Assembly: GCA_947258465.1 (NCBI GenBank)
Contig: CAMYIQ010000106.1
Location: 1-20,897 of the forward strand
Reading direction: 5' to 3'
Source: an uncultured Erythrobacter sp.
GTDB taxonomy: Bacteria > Pseudomonadota > Alphaproteobacteria > Sphingomonadales > Sphingomonadaceae
Length of the DNA: 20,897 nt
This document shows positions 1-6,565 of the stretch, piece by piece. The notes below the pieces were generated by a model. The model saw nothing but the letters and a program-made list of their open reading frames with translations. It had not been told where the DNA came from and searched no databases. Numbering within the stretch: position 1 is the first letter of the stretch; each line of letters starts with the position of its first letter. Both the position numbers and the translations under genes were made by a program.

Positions 1-198
1 CTTGTCGGCATTGATGACCACGACATGGTCGCCGCAATCGACGTGCGGGGTGTAGCTCGGCTTGTGCTTGCCGCGCAGGATGTTGGCGATGATCGCCGCG
101 ACACGGCCGACGACGAGGCCTTCGGCGTCGATGATGTGCCACTTCTTTTCGACCTCGGCCGGTTTGATCGACCGGGTGGTCTTGGTGAGAGCCTTCAT
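1..198 (-). CDS. rplM: 50S ribosomal protein L13, N-terminal part (cut by window edge)
   Basis: The minus strand from 198 down to 1 reads MKALTKTTRSIKPAEVEKKW and continues through HIIDAEGLVVGRVAAIIANI and LRGKHKPSYTPHVDCGD. This is the conserved start of ribosomal protein L13, an early-assembling protein of the large subunit that binds 23S rRNA. The KxWHxIDAxGxxxGRxA block and the GKxKxxYxPHxDxGD block are both present within 66 residues. The rest of the protein lies beyond position 1. The ATG start is preceded by a GGAACGGAAACC stretch that can serve as ribosome binding site. In bacteria rplM is normally followed by rpsI (S9), which would be expected outside the window. A sigma-70-like promoter for this gene is visible at 290-318. 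Confidence 0.96.
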   Translation of the reverse strand, partial: MKALTKTTRSIKPAEVEKKWHIIDAEGLVVGRVAAIIANILRGKHKPSYTPHVDCGDHVVVINADK

Positions 199-289
199 GG
201 CTGGTTTCCGTTCCTAGTGTTCGTGCCGGGTCCCGAAGGCGCCGGCGTCAGTCGGCGAATCCGCGCAAACGGATCCGCAAAGCGCGCGG

Positions 290-318
290 CAAATGGCGGT
301 CCTTGGCGCTGTAGTCAA
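290..318 (-). promoter_or_regulatory. Probable sigma-70 promoter of rplM
   Basis: On the minus strand, TTGACT (313-318) and CATTTG (290-295) are separated by exactly 17 bp. The -35 is near consensus; the -10 is poor, which is common for GC-rich alphaproteobacterial housekeeping promoters. The transcript would carry about 85 nt of leader before the rplM ATG at 198. That leader contains an imperfect inverted repeat, GCGAATCC (255-262) against GGATCCGC (271-278), that could fold. No transcription data support this; it is inferred from motif and position. Confidence 0.45.
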
Positions 319-360
319 GCAATTCCGCGTGTCTCCGGAGAGGTAAAATGAAACCACAGC

Positions 361-1092
361 CTATTCGAGGCGCAGAGACCAGCTTTCGCGAGCCATGCGC
401 GCATCGTCGCCTACCCGAGTGGCAATTCGCCGTTCGAACGTGTCGAGCAGGCCTCCCGGACCGGCGCTGGCCTTCAGGAAAACGGAAACCTGGCCTTCGC
501 CGCCTCCTGGCAGTGCCAAGGTCCTGCGTTCGCTCGCTTCCCCCACTACCGGAAAGAACAGATCTGCCGGTATCTCTCTGGTCATGGCGTCTGCCGAGCT
601 GGCCAGGCGGTCGAGATAGGCCCTGCTTTCGAGCAACTGTCCAGGCGTATGCCCCGCACGTTCCAGCATAGCCATGGCCGCCTTCACTGCTTCGGCCTTG
701 CCAGCGGCGGATCCGGTCGCCTCGCCCACAATCCGCCCTTCTTTATCGAGCCGCGCGGGAAACGGTCCGGCAGAGCGCCGTTCGCGCTCGATGGCGGCGA
801 TGGGCTCGAGATGAGGGGGGGCGACAACCCGGCTCGATATCTGCTCGCCCGTGACCAGTGCCGTCTCGCCATCGGTTTCAAAGCGTCCACGCCATGCGCG
901 CGCGACCAGCAGAGTGGCCCCGCGCGCCATTTCCCGTTCGAGCTCTCGGCGCAGAATGAATTCGCCCCGTGGGAAAATGATCGCGGCACCTCGCGAGGCG
1001 AAGGCCGTACCGGCGGTAAAGGAGACCATGGCCCCGCAGGCCAGCCTGGCGAAAAGTTGCAGACTTTCCCTGCGGTCGATCGTTTTCAACAA
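361..1092 (-). CDS. Unknown protein with predicted Tat signal peptide
   Basis: About 243 aa. I do not recognise the family. The N-terminus has a twin-arginine motif (Arg7-Arg8 in DRRESLQ), a hydrophobic stretch (about residues 13-30) and an Ala-Phe-Ala site ending at residue 32, so Tat export to the periplasm with cleavage near residue 32 is likely. The mature part is charged and soluble-looking, with no further membrane segment. Only one cysteine is visible, inside the signal peptide. The start is a TTG at 1092, immediately followed by a second TTG at 1089; a GGGGG stretch upstream fits the second TTG better. It lies 18 nt after cutA on the same strand, so it is probably the last gene of a ctaA-cutA operon. 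Its tail is about 160 bp before rplM. Confidence 0.7.
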   Translation of the reverse strand: MLKTIDRRESLQLFARLACGAMVSFTAGTAFASRGAAIIFPRGEFILRRELEREMARGATLLVARAWRGRFETDGETALVTGEQISSRVVAPPHLEPIAAIERERRSAGPFPARLDKEGRIVGEATGSAAGKAEAVKAAMAMLERAGHTPGQLLESRAYLDRLASSADAMTREIPADLFFPVVGEASERRTLALPGGGEGQVSVFLKASAGPGGLLDTFERRIATRVGDDARMARESWSLRLE

Positions 1093-1110
1093 TGCCCCCG
1101 TCTGCCGACG

Positions 1111-1416
1111 CTACATCGCACCGAGCCAGCGTTGTGTTGCTACCCCGGCTGCGTCGCAATTCCAGCCCACTATTGCGGGGGTATCATAGGGGTGCAAGTC
1201 CTCGAGACGCGCAATGGCCCGCGTAAGCAGTGTGCTCGATGTCTTCAAAAGGCCGGGGGTTTCCTCGCCTTCATCCATCCTCCCCTCCCACATGAAGATC
1301 GATCGGACCGGCGAGCCGATATTGATGCAGGCCACGAGGCGTTCCTCGATCAAAGCACGGCCTATGGCCTCTGCGCTCGCCGCATCCGGGAAGGGACAAT
1401 AAATCAGCGCGGTCAC
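1111..1416 (-). CDS. cutA: CutA1-like divalent-cation tolerance protein
   Basis: A protein of 101 aa covering the CutA fold: VTALIYCPFPDAASAEAIGR at the start, then RLVACINI, a central YxW-like region (SIFMWEGRMDEGEE) and the C-terminal LHPYDTPAIVGWN block. CutA proteins are small trimeric cytoplasmic proteins linked to copper and divalent-metal tolerance; their exact biochemical role remains uncertain. Two cysteines (Cys30, Cys87) are visible. A longer open frame continues upstream to 1647, but that part is antisense-like and overlaps ctaA. The GTG at 1416 gives the normal family length and produces a GTGA overlap with the ctaA stop (1413-1415), a typical translational-coupling junction. A heme-copper assembly gene next to a copper-tolerance gene is a sensible pairing, but this is inference. 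Confidence 0.88.
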   Translation of the reverse strand: MTALIYCPFPDAASAEAIGRALIEERLVACINIGSPVRSIFMWEGRMDEGEETPGLLKTSSTLLTRAIARLEDLHPYDTPAIVGWNCDAAGVATQRWLGAM

Positions 1417-2438
1417 GATCTGCGACCGAGCAGGTGGGCTCCCCAGGCGAAGCTGGCCACCAGCAGCGCGCCGACCACTTGGTGCGCCACCGCGACCCAT
1501 AGCGCGACGCCGGTCCAGACTGTCGCGATCCCGAGCAATATTTGCGTGCCGAAGGCGGAATGGATCGCGATCGAGGCCGATCGGGCCAGCGGTTTCACCC
1601 GCCTTGCCATCACGACTAGCGCCACCACCGCGGCCCAGGCCCACCAACGGTGCAGGAAGTGAATGAGGAATGGATCGTGTGTGATCGCGTGAAAAAGGCC
1701 GCGCGAACTGTCATATTCGGGAACCAGCCGCCCCTGCATCAAGGGCCAGGTATCCGAGGCGAACCCGGCATTGAGACCGGCGACCCACGCGCCAAGAACG
1801 AGCTGGATAAACAGGATGGCTCCGGCCCAGCTTGCCGTGAAGCCCCAGCGCGCGGGCCTCGAATTGCCCCTCGCCAGTTGCCTGAGGTCGAGCGCGGTCC
1901 AGACCAGTCCGCCAAGCGTGAAAAGCGCCGTAAGCAGATGGATGGACAGCCAGAAGTGACTCACATCGGTCATCGTTCCGGCAAGTCCGCTACGTACCAT
2001 GAACCAGCCGAACACGCCCTGAAGCCCGCCCAGGGCCAGCAGCGCTACCAGCCGCCATTTGTAGCCCTGCGGTATCGCACCGCGTATCCAGAACCAGGCG
2101 AGCGGCAGCGCAAAGGCCAGTCCGATCAAGCGGCCCAGCAGGCGGTGAAACCATTCCCAGAAAAAGATGAACTTGAAAGCTGCGAGGTCCATGCCCGCCG
2201 GTCCGGTGACATTCTTGTATTCGCCGGTGGCTTTGTACAGAGCGAACTCGGCCTGCCACGCGCTTTCCGTCAGCGGCGGGATGGCGCCAGTGATCGGCTT
2301 CCACTGGGTGATCGACAGGCCGCTTTCCGTCAAACGCGTAATGCCGCCCACGGCAACCATCAGGACAACCATCGCCGCAACGACGAATAGCCAGTTTGCC
2401 AATGCGACCGGTCGCGTGTTCGTGCTGTTTTCAGACAT
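1413..2438 (-). CDS. ctaA: Heme A synthase (COX15/CtaA family)
   Basis: A 341-aa polytopic inner-membrane protein. It oxidises heme O to heme A, the cofactor of aa3-type cytochrome oxidases. Eight hydrophobic segments are visible, the first at about residues 15-33 followed by GGITRLTESGLSITQWKP, the diagnostic family signature. Heme-ligand-type histidines are at 98 (WEWFHRLLGR), 167 (WLSIHLL), 263 (FLHRWWAW) and 319 (VAHQVVG); a conserved glutamate is at 95. Length matches the alphaproteobacterial type-2 family. The open frame extends upstream to 2615, but the ATG at 2438 is chosen because MSENSTNTRPVALANW begins just before the first membrane segment and an AGAGA stretch lies upstream. It is divergent from the MerC-domain gene and overlaps cutA by four bases. 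Confidence 0.95.
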   Translation of the reverse strand: MSENSTNTRPVALANWLFVVAAMVVLMVAVGGITRLTESGLSITQWKPITGAIPPLTESAWQAEFALYKATGEYKNVTGPAGMDLAAFKFIFFWEWFHRLLGRLIGLAFALPLAWFWIRGAIPQGYKWRLVALLALGGLQGVFGWFMVRSGLAGTMTDVSHFWLSIHLLTALFTLGGLVWTALDLRQLARGNSRPARWGFTASWAGAILFIQLVLGAWVAGLNAGFASDTWPLMQGRLVPEYDSSRGLFHAITHDPFLIHFLHRWWAWAAVVALVVMARRVKPLARSASIAIHSAFGTQILLGIATVWTGVALWVAVAHQVVGALLVASFAWGAHLLGRRS

Positions 2439-2537
2439 GGCTTTGTCTCTGGTTTCCACGCGAGCGCAGTGCAAGTGCAAAACGGGCAAACGCCAGTCCG
2501 GTGGTCGCAATCGACGAAGAGAAACAGTTTCCGCGCG

Positions 2538-2573
2538 GTTTCCCTTGAAACGGGATACAACATAACATAACTG
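2538..2573 (+). promoter_or_regulatory. Candidate promoter of merC with AT-rich repeat and small palindrome
   Basis: TTGAAA (2545-2550) and TAACTG (2568-2573) are 17 bp apart on the plus strand, which would place the transcription start near 2580, right at the ATG at 2581. That suggests a leaderless or nearly leaderless mRNA, and no Shine-Dalgarno sequence is seen. The -35 overlaps a palindrome GTTTC-CCTT-GAAAC (2538-2551). The spacer holds the direct repeat ACATAACATAAC (2560-2571), which stands out as AT-rich in this GC-rich DNA and could be an operator for a metal-responsive Fur-family regulator. That regulatory role is inference. Confidence 0.35.
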
Positions 2574-2580
2574 ACGCGCC

Positions 2581-2985
2581 ATGATGCAACGCGCCATCTT
2601 GCCGATTCGTCGCAAGCTCGACCGGGCGGGAATTATCCTTTCTGGGGCCTGCGCTTTGCATTGCCTGCTCTCGATCGTGCTGGTGACGGGCCTGGGGATC
2701 GGGGGCGAGCTTTTCCTGGCTCCCGAAATTCATGAAATCGGGCTCCTGCTGGCAACCTTGATCGCGGGCGTGGCGATCGGCTGGGGCGCGCTGCGCCACC
2801 GCATGGCCGCACCTTTCGTCATTGCCATGACCGGTCTTACCTTCATGGGCGCCGCGCTGGCGGTTCCGCACGGTATCAAGGAAGCTGTCCTGACCATTAT
2901 AGGTGTCGCGCTGGTTTCGTTCGGGCACATCCTCAATCTGCGCCATGTGCATTCCTCGGCTTGCAAGGAGCGCTGCGGGGACTAA
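2581..2985 (+). CDS. MerC-domain small membrane protein
   Basis: A 134-aa protein with about four membrane segments (roughly residues 17-40, 51-69, 76-95 and 100-116). The first segment carries CALHC (Cys24, His27, Cys28), the position where MerC proteins have their transmembrane metal-binding cysteines. The C-terminal tail has RHVH plus Cys128 and Cys132, a second potential metal site. MerC was defined as a mercuric-ion transporter, but chromosomal MerC-domain proteins without a mer operon are common and their substrate is unknown. No merR, merA or merP is visible here, so mercury resistance should not be assumed. An ATG also occurs at 2584. The stop is 10 nt before the thiSG start, so the two genes are probably co-transcribed. 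Confidence 0.8.
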   Translation: MMQRAILPIRRKLDRAGIILSGACALHCLLSIVLVTGLGIGGELFLAPEIHEIGLLLATLIAGVAIGWGALRHRMAAPFVIAMTGLTFMGAALAVPHGIKEAVLTIIGVALVSFGHILNLRHVHSSACKERCGD

Positions 2986-2995
2986 GTCGGGCCGC

Positions 2996-3967
2996 ATGAT
3001 TGCCCTGACCGTAAACGGCGAGAGCCGCCGCACTGCCGCCACGACCATCGCTCAGCTCGTGCAAGAGTTGGAACTCGATCCCGCTAAGGTCGCGGTCGAG
3101 CACAATGGCACCATCGCGCCGCGCAGTGCCCTGGCCGATCGCGCGATCGCCGAGGGCGACACGCTGGAAATCGTTCATTTCGTGGGGGGCGGCCAGGACG
3201 ATGATACGTGGTCGGTCGCCGGGCGCACTTTCAGAAGCCGCCTGATCGTGGGCACCGGCAAGTACCGGGATTTCGAACAGAATGCCGCCGCGCTCGAGGC
3301 ATCCGGTGCGGAAATCGTCACCGTGGCGGTGCGCCGCGTCAATGTCAGCGATCCGAAAGCGCCGATGCTGACCGACTACATCGATCCGAAGAAGGTCACC
3401 TATCTGCCCAACACTGCCGGCTGCTTTACCGCGGACGATGCGATCCGCACGCTGCGGCTGGCGCGCGAGGCCGGCGGTTGGGACCTCGTCAAGCTGGAAG
3501 TTCTGGGCGAAGCCAAAACGCTCTACCCCGACATGCGCGAAACGCTCACCGCGACCGAAACCCTGGCCAAGGAAGGGTTTCTGCCGATGGTCTATTGCGT
3601 CGACGACCCGATCGCCGCCAAACAACTCGAAGATGCGGGTGCGGTCGCGGTCATGCCGCTGGGCGCGCCGATCGGCTCGGGCCTGGGCATCCAGAACCGT
3701 GTCACCATTCGCCTGATCAAGGAGGGCGCAAGCGTCCCGGTGCTGGTCGATGCCGGGGTCGGTACTGCCAGCGATGCGGCAGTGGCGATGGAACTCGGCT
3801 GCGACGGCGTGCTGATGAACACCGCAATCGCCGAGGCCAAGGACCCAATCCGCATGGCGCGCGCGATGAAACTGGCGGTAGAGGCTGGGCGGGACGCCTA
3901 TCTTGCGGGCCGCATGGCAACGCGCAAATATGCCGACCCGAGCAGCCCGCTGGCGGGGCTGATCTAG
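2996..3967 (+). CDS. thiSG: Fused sulfur carrier ThiS / thiazole synthase ThiG
   Basis: A 323-aa fusion. Residues 1-66 are a ThiS ubiquitin-like sulfur carrier (MIALTVNGES start, ending in VGGG at 63-66). Residues about 70-323 are a complete ThiG, with SRLIVGTGKY, the Schiff-base Lys166 in DLVKLEVLG, and phosphate-binding glycines in APIGSGLGI and DAGVGTASDA. ThiG condenses deoxyxylulose phosphate, dehydroglycine and ThiS-thiocarboxylate sulfur into the thiazole half of thiamine. An open frame reaches back to 2903 inside merC, but ATG 2996 is the natural ThiS start. Fusions of this kind are known in Sphingomonadales. The oddity is that ThiS must expose its Gly-Gly carboxylate to be activated, yet here the glycines are internal (followed by QDDDTW). 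No TPP riboswitch is visible upstream; 10 nt separate it from merC. Confidence 0.95.
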   Translation: MIALTVNGESRRTAATTIAQLVQELELDPAKVAVEHNGTIAPRSALADRAIAEGDTLEIVHFVGGGQDDDTWSVAGRTFRSRLIVGTGKYRDFEQNAAALEASGAEIVTVAVRRVNVSDPKAPMLTDYIDPKKVTYLPNTAGCFTADDAIRTLRLAREAGGWDLVKLEVLGEAKTLYPDMRETLTATETLAKEGFLPMVYCVDDPIAAKQLEDAGAVAVMPLGAPIGSGLGIQNRVTIRLIKEGASVPVLVDAGVGTASDAAVAMELGCDGVLMNTAIAEAKDPIRMARAMKLAVEAGRDAYLAGRMATRKYADPSSPLAGLI

Positions 3968-4029
3968 CCCGCGGATAGCGACGCCCGAACGTTCACGGAT
4001 GCACGCAGCGAGAGGTGATACTGAGCCTA

Positions 4030-4078
4030 TCGGCCCGAAGGCCGACCGGTGAAACGCGAGGGCAGCCAGTCCGGCTGC
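4030..4078 (+). other. Two short hairpins between thiSG and the next gene
   Basis: The 177-bp gap 3968-4144 contains TCGGCC-CGAA-GGCCGA (4030-4045) and GCAGCC-AGTCC-GGCTGC (4062-4078), each a perfect 6-bp stem. Neither is followed by a T-tract, so they are not classical intrinsic terminators. They could be a leader structure of the gene at 4145 or part of a rho-dependent termination region for thiSG. I do not recognise a known riboswitch in this stretch. Confidence 0.3.
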
Positions 4079-4144
4079 GGCCCGGCTTACCGCTTGTTAA
4101 CCATATTCGGTGACACTCGACCTCGTAGCTAGGGAGTGCCGATC

Positions 4145-4672
4145 ATGGCCGTAACGGGTACCGCATCGATCACTATCGCCGAAATGCGCGAGTTCGCCGG
4201 ACTGACCGCTGCCGAGCAGCGTTACATTCGCCGCAGCCTCGATATCGGCCTTGGCCGTTGCGATGCCTTTCGCATCTGGGGCCGTAATGCGAGCGAAAAT
4301 GCCGCCATCCGCAGCCAGTATGTCGCCTATCAGGAACTGAAGGCGCTGCGTCAGTCGATTCCCGAACAATCGGGCCTCGACAGCGTCGAAGGCTTCGTCG
4401 GCAAGCTTACCCGGGTTGCCGCCTTCGATCTGGCGCAGGAACGGATCGACAGCTTCTCTGCCTTCCGCTTCCTTTATGAACGCCTGATCTCCGCCGATGT
4501 GCGTCCGTGGTTGCCCAGCGCCTTCTGCGCCGCCGCCGCCTTGCCGCACATCCGCCCCGAACGCCGCAAAATGCTGCTGCAGTCGCTCAGCGAAGCCGCC
4601 GCAACCGCCCCCGGCTGGAGCGATCGCGCGCCGAGCTTTTATCCGGAATTCATCGAGGAAGTGGCGGCCTAA
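4145..4672 (+). CDS. Unknown soluble helical protein, 175 aa
   Basis: I do not recognise this family. The protein (MAVTGTASITIAEMREFAGL at the start) is predicted to be soluble and largely alpha-helical, with no signal peptide and no membrane segment. The only cysteines are in LGRCDAF and SAFCAAA. It ends FYPEFIEEVAA. The ATG at 4145 is preceded by AGGGAG (4131-4136) with an 8-nt spacing. A GTG three codons upstream, at 4136, is rejected because it overlaps that ribosome binding site. The stop overlaps the stop of the convergent acyl-CoA synthetase (4669-4672). Codon use is like the neighbours, with strong third-position GC, which supports it being real. No functional link to the neighbours is evident. 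Confidence 0.75.
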   Translation: MAVTGTASITIAEMREFAGLTAAEQRYIRRSLDIGLGRCDAFRIWGRNASENAAIRSQYVAYQELKALRQSIPEQSGLDSVEGFVGKLTRVAAFDLAQERIDSFSAFRFLYERLISADVRPWLPSAFCAAAALPHIRPERRKMLLQSLSEAAATAPGWSDRAPSFYPEFIEEVAA

Positions 4673-6471
4673 CCGCGATACAGCCCGTTGAGCCGCTCGC
4701 CGTAACGCTCCTTGATCTTGTGGCGGCGGATTTTCATCGAGGGGGTCATTTCCTCGTTCTCGATGGTGAAGGGTTCGTCGGCAAAAGCGAACTGGCGGAC
4801 CTTTTCGACCACCGAGAGGTCCTTGTTAACCCGGTCGACCGCAGCGCGCACGGCATTGCGGAATTCGGGTAGCTCCTGAACCTTCTTGCAATCGAACTGC
4901 TTGCCTTGCGTGCGGCACCATTCGAGCGTCCATTCGGCATCGGGCACGATGAGACCGACGATGTAGGGCTTCTTGTCGCCCGCCACCATCGCCTGACCGA
5001 TCTCGGGTTGCAGCGTCAGCATGCCCTCGACCTTTTGCGGGGCGATGTTGTCGCCCTTGTCGTTGACGATCATGTCTTTCTTGCGGTCGGTAATAACGAT
5101 CCGGCCCTTCTCGTCGAGATGGCCGATATCGCCTGTATGCAGCCAGCCGTCCCTAATCGTCCGCGCGGTTTCGCTGTCGTTCTGCCAGTAGCCGTGCATG
5201 ACCAGCTCGCCGCGCACGAGGATCTCGCCATCCTCGGCGATCTTGATGTCGACCCCGCGCATGGCCGGGCCGACCGAATGCATCGCAATCCCCGCCGCTG
5301 GACGGTTGCAGCTAATCACCGGGCCGGCCTCGGTCTGGCCATAGCCCTGCAGCATGGTCAGGCCCATCGCGTCGAAGAAAATGCCGACTTCGGGATTGAG
5401 CGGCGCCCCGCCGGAAACCATGGCCTTGATCCGCCCGCCGAAGCGTTGACGAATTTTGGGTTTGAGCAGGCGGGTGACTGCGAAATCCTTGAGCCGGTCC
5501 CCCAATTTCGAACTACCTGCTGCACGCCGTTCGCCCACTTCGAGCGCAGTGTTCATCAGCTTTTCCGCAAGTCCGCCCTGCTTTTGGATCTGCTTCATGA
5601 TTCGCGTGCGCAACACTTCGAACAGGCGCGGCACGACGACCATGATCGTGGGCCGGGTCTCCTCGATATTGCTGGCAAGCTTTTCGAGTCCTTCGGCATA
5701 ATAGATCTGCGCGCCGACGCTGATGGGCAGATACTGCCCGCCAGTATGTTCGTAGGCATGGCTCAGCGGCAGGAAGGACAGGAAGCGTTCGTCGTCGGCG
5801 ATACCGAAATCCTCGATCAGGATTTCCGCCGCGCCCGCAATGTTGCACAAGATCGCGCCGTGGTGCTGCAGCACGCCGCGCGGGGCGCCGCCCGTGCCGC
5901 TGGTATAGATGATGCAGGCGGTATCGCCGCGGCCGATGCCGGCAATCCGCTGCTCTACGGCGCTGCGCGCGGCAGCCGCCTCACCCTCGAGCATTTTATC
6001 CCAGTTATGGAAAGTGAAGCTTCCCGATTGCTGGCGGTGGAGATCGTCGATACCGATCACATGTTCCGCGATGCCCGAAGCCTGAAGCGCGCCGTGGAGC
6101 GGCCTGAGCAGTTTCTCGGTCGAAACTATGACCGCTCTCGCGCCCGAATTGTCGAGGATGTGGACATGGTCGCGTTCCGTATTGGTCGTATAGGCAGGCA
6201 CGGTAATGCAACCCGCCGCCATAATGGCGAGATCGGAGATGCACCATTCGGGCCGGTTTTCCGATACCAGGCACACCCGGTCGCCGTCTTTCAGGCCCAA
6301 TCCGCGTAGATTTTCCGCCAGCAAGCACATTTGGTCGGCCGCTTCACGCCAGCTCAGCGTTTGCCAGGCACCATCGATCTTGGCGCCGAGAAAAGGCTGG
6401 TCGGCCTTTTCGTCGGCGCGCTTGAGAAAGAGTTCGACGAGATTGTTGGCTGAATCGATATCCGTCAGCAC
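4669..6471 (-). CDS. AMP-forming long-chain acyl-CoA synthetase
   Basis: A 600-aa member of the ANL adenylating-enzyme superfamily that activates a fatty acid to acyl-AMP and then acyl-CoA. The core motifs are in order: the phosphate-binding loop YTSGTGGAPRG (189-199), LPLSHAYEHTGG (235-245), GYGQTEAG (376-383), GWLHTGDIG (442-450), the hinge DRKKDMIVNDKGDNIAP (462-478) and the catalytic C-terminal lysine in TPSMKIRRHKI (Lys580). The loop has Gly-Gly-Ala-Pro where many relatives have Thr-x-x-Pro. Length and the DRKKDMI block fit long-chain FACS/ACSL-type enzymes rather than acetyl-CoA synthetases. The start is a GTG at 6471 with GAGGAG six bases upstream (6478-6483). It stands 94 bp downstream of ggt on the same strand but has its own candidate promoter. 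The substrate chain length cannot be told from the sequence. Confidence 0.9.
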   Translation of the reverse strand: MLTDIDSANNLVELFLKRADEKADQPFLGAKIDGAWQTLSWREAADQMCLLAENLRGLGLKDGDRVCLVSENRPEWCISDLAIMAAGCITVPAYTTNTERDHVHILDNSGARAVIVSTEKLLRPLHGALQASGIAEHVIGIDDLHRQQSGSFTFHNWDKMLEGEAAAARSAVEQRIAGIGRGDTACIIYTSGTGGAPRGVLQHHGAILCNIAGAAEILIEDFGIADDERFLSFLPLSHAYEHTGGQYLPISVGAQIYYAEGLEKLASNIEETRPTIMVVVPRLFEVLRTRIMKQIQKQGGLAEKLMNTALEVGERRAAGSSKLGDRLKDFAVTRLLKPKIRQRFGGRIKAMVSGGAPLNPEVGIFFDAMGLTMLQGYGQTEAGPVISCNRPAAGIAMHSVGPAMRGVDIKIAEDGEILVRGELVMHGYWQNDSETARTIRDGWLHTGDIGHLDEKGRIVITDRKKDMIVNDKGDNIAPQKVEGMLTLQPEIGQAMVAGDKKPYIVGLIVPDAEWTLEWCRTQGKQFDCKKVQELPEFRNAVRAAVDRVNKDLSVVEKVRQFAFADEPFTIENEEMTPSMKIRRHKIKERYGERLNGLYRG

Positions 6472-6493
6472 GGCAGGCTCCTCAGCAGTTCTT

Positions 6494-6522
6494 ATTATAT
6501 CTGACGCTTTATGGGCACTGGC
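6494..6522 (-). promoter_or_regulatory. Candidate promoter of the acyl-CoA synthetase gene
   Basis: A perfect TATAAT (6494-6499) lies on the minus strand about 23 bp upstream of the GTG start. The -35 position (6517-6522, GCCAGT) is weak, suggesting dependence on an activator. The predicted leader is very short and consists mostly of the GAGGAG ribosome binding site. Confidence 0.4.
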
Positions 6523-6565
6523 TTAGGATGCCCGCTGCGCTACGGCAAGCTGCCGACCCCGCGGA

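Noticed and set aside
348..671. Plus-strand 107-codon frame with an excellent GGAGAGG before its ATG
   Set aside because: It lies antisense to the Tat-signal protein, its composition is Arg/Pro-rich as in a shadow frame, and no domain is visible. The ribosome-binding-like sequence is probably chance.
2581..2985. Mercury resistance operon suggested by the MerC domain
   Set aside because: No merR, merT, merP or merA nearby; the neighbours are housekeeping genes. Only the domain name is kept.
3968..4144. TPP or cobalamin riboswitch near thiSG (GGTGAAA-like string at 4048-4054)
   Set aside because: It lies downstream of thiSG, and the conserved riboswitch core elements are missing.
4906..6309. 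467-codon plus-strand frame opposite the acyl-CoA synthetase
   Set aside because: It is a full shadow of a clear AMP-binding enzyme, has His/Asp/Arg-rich composition and no recognisable domain. Long antisense frames are expected in GC-rich coding DNA.
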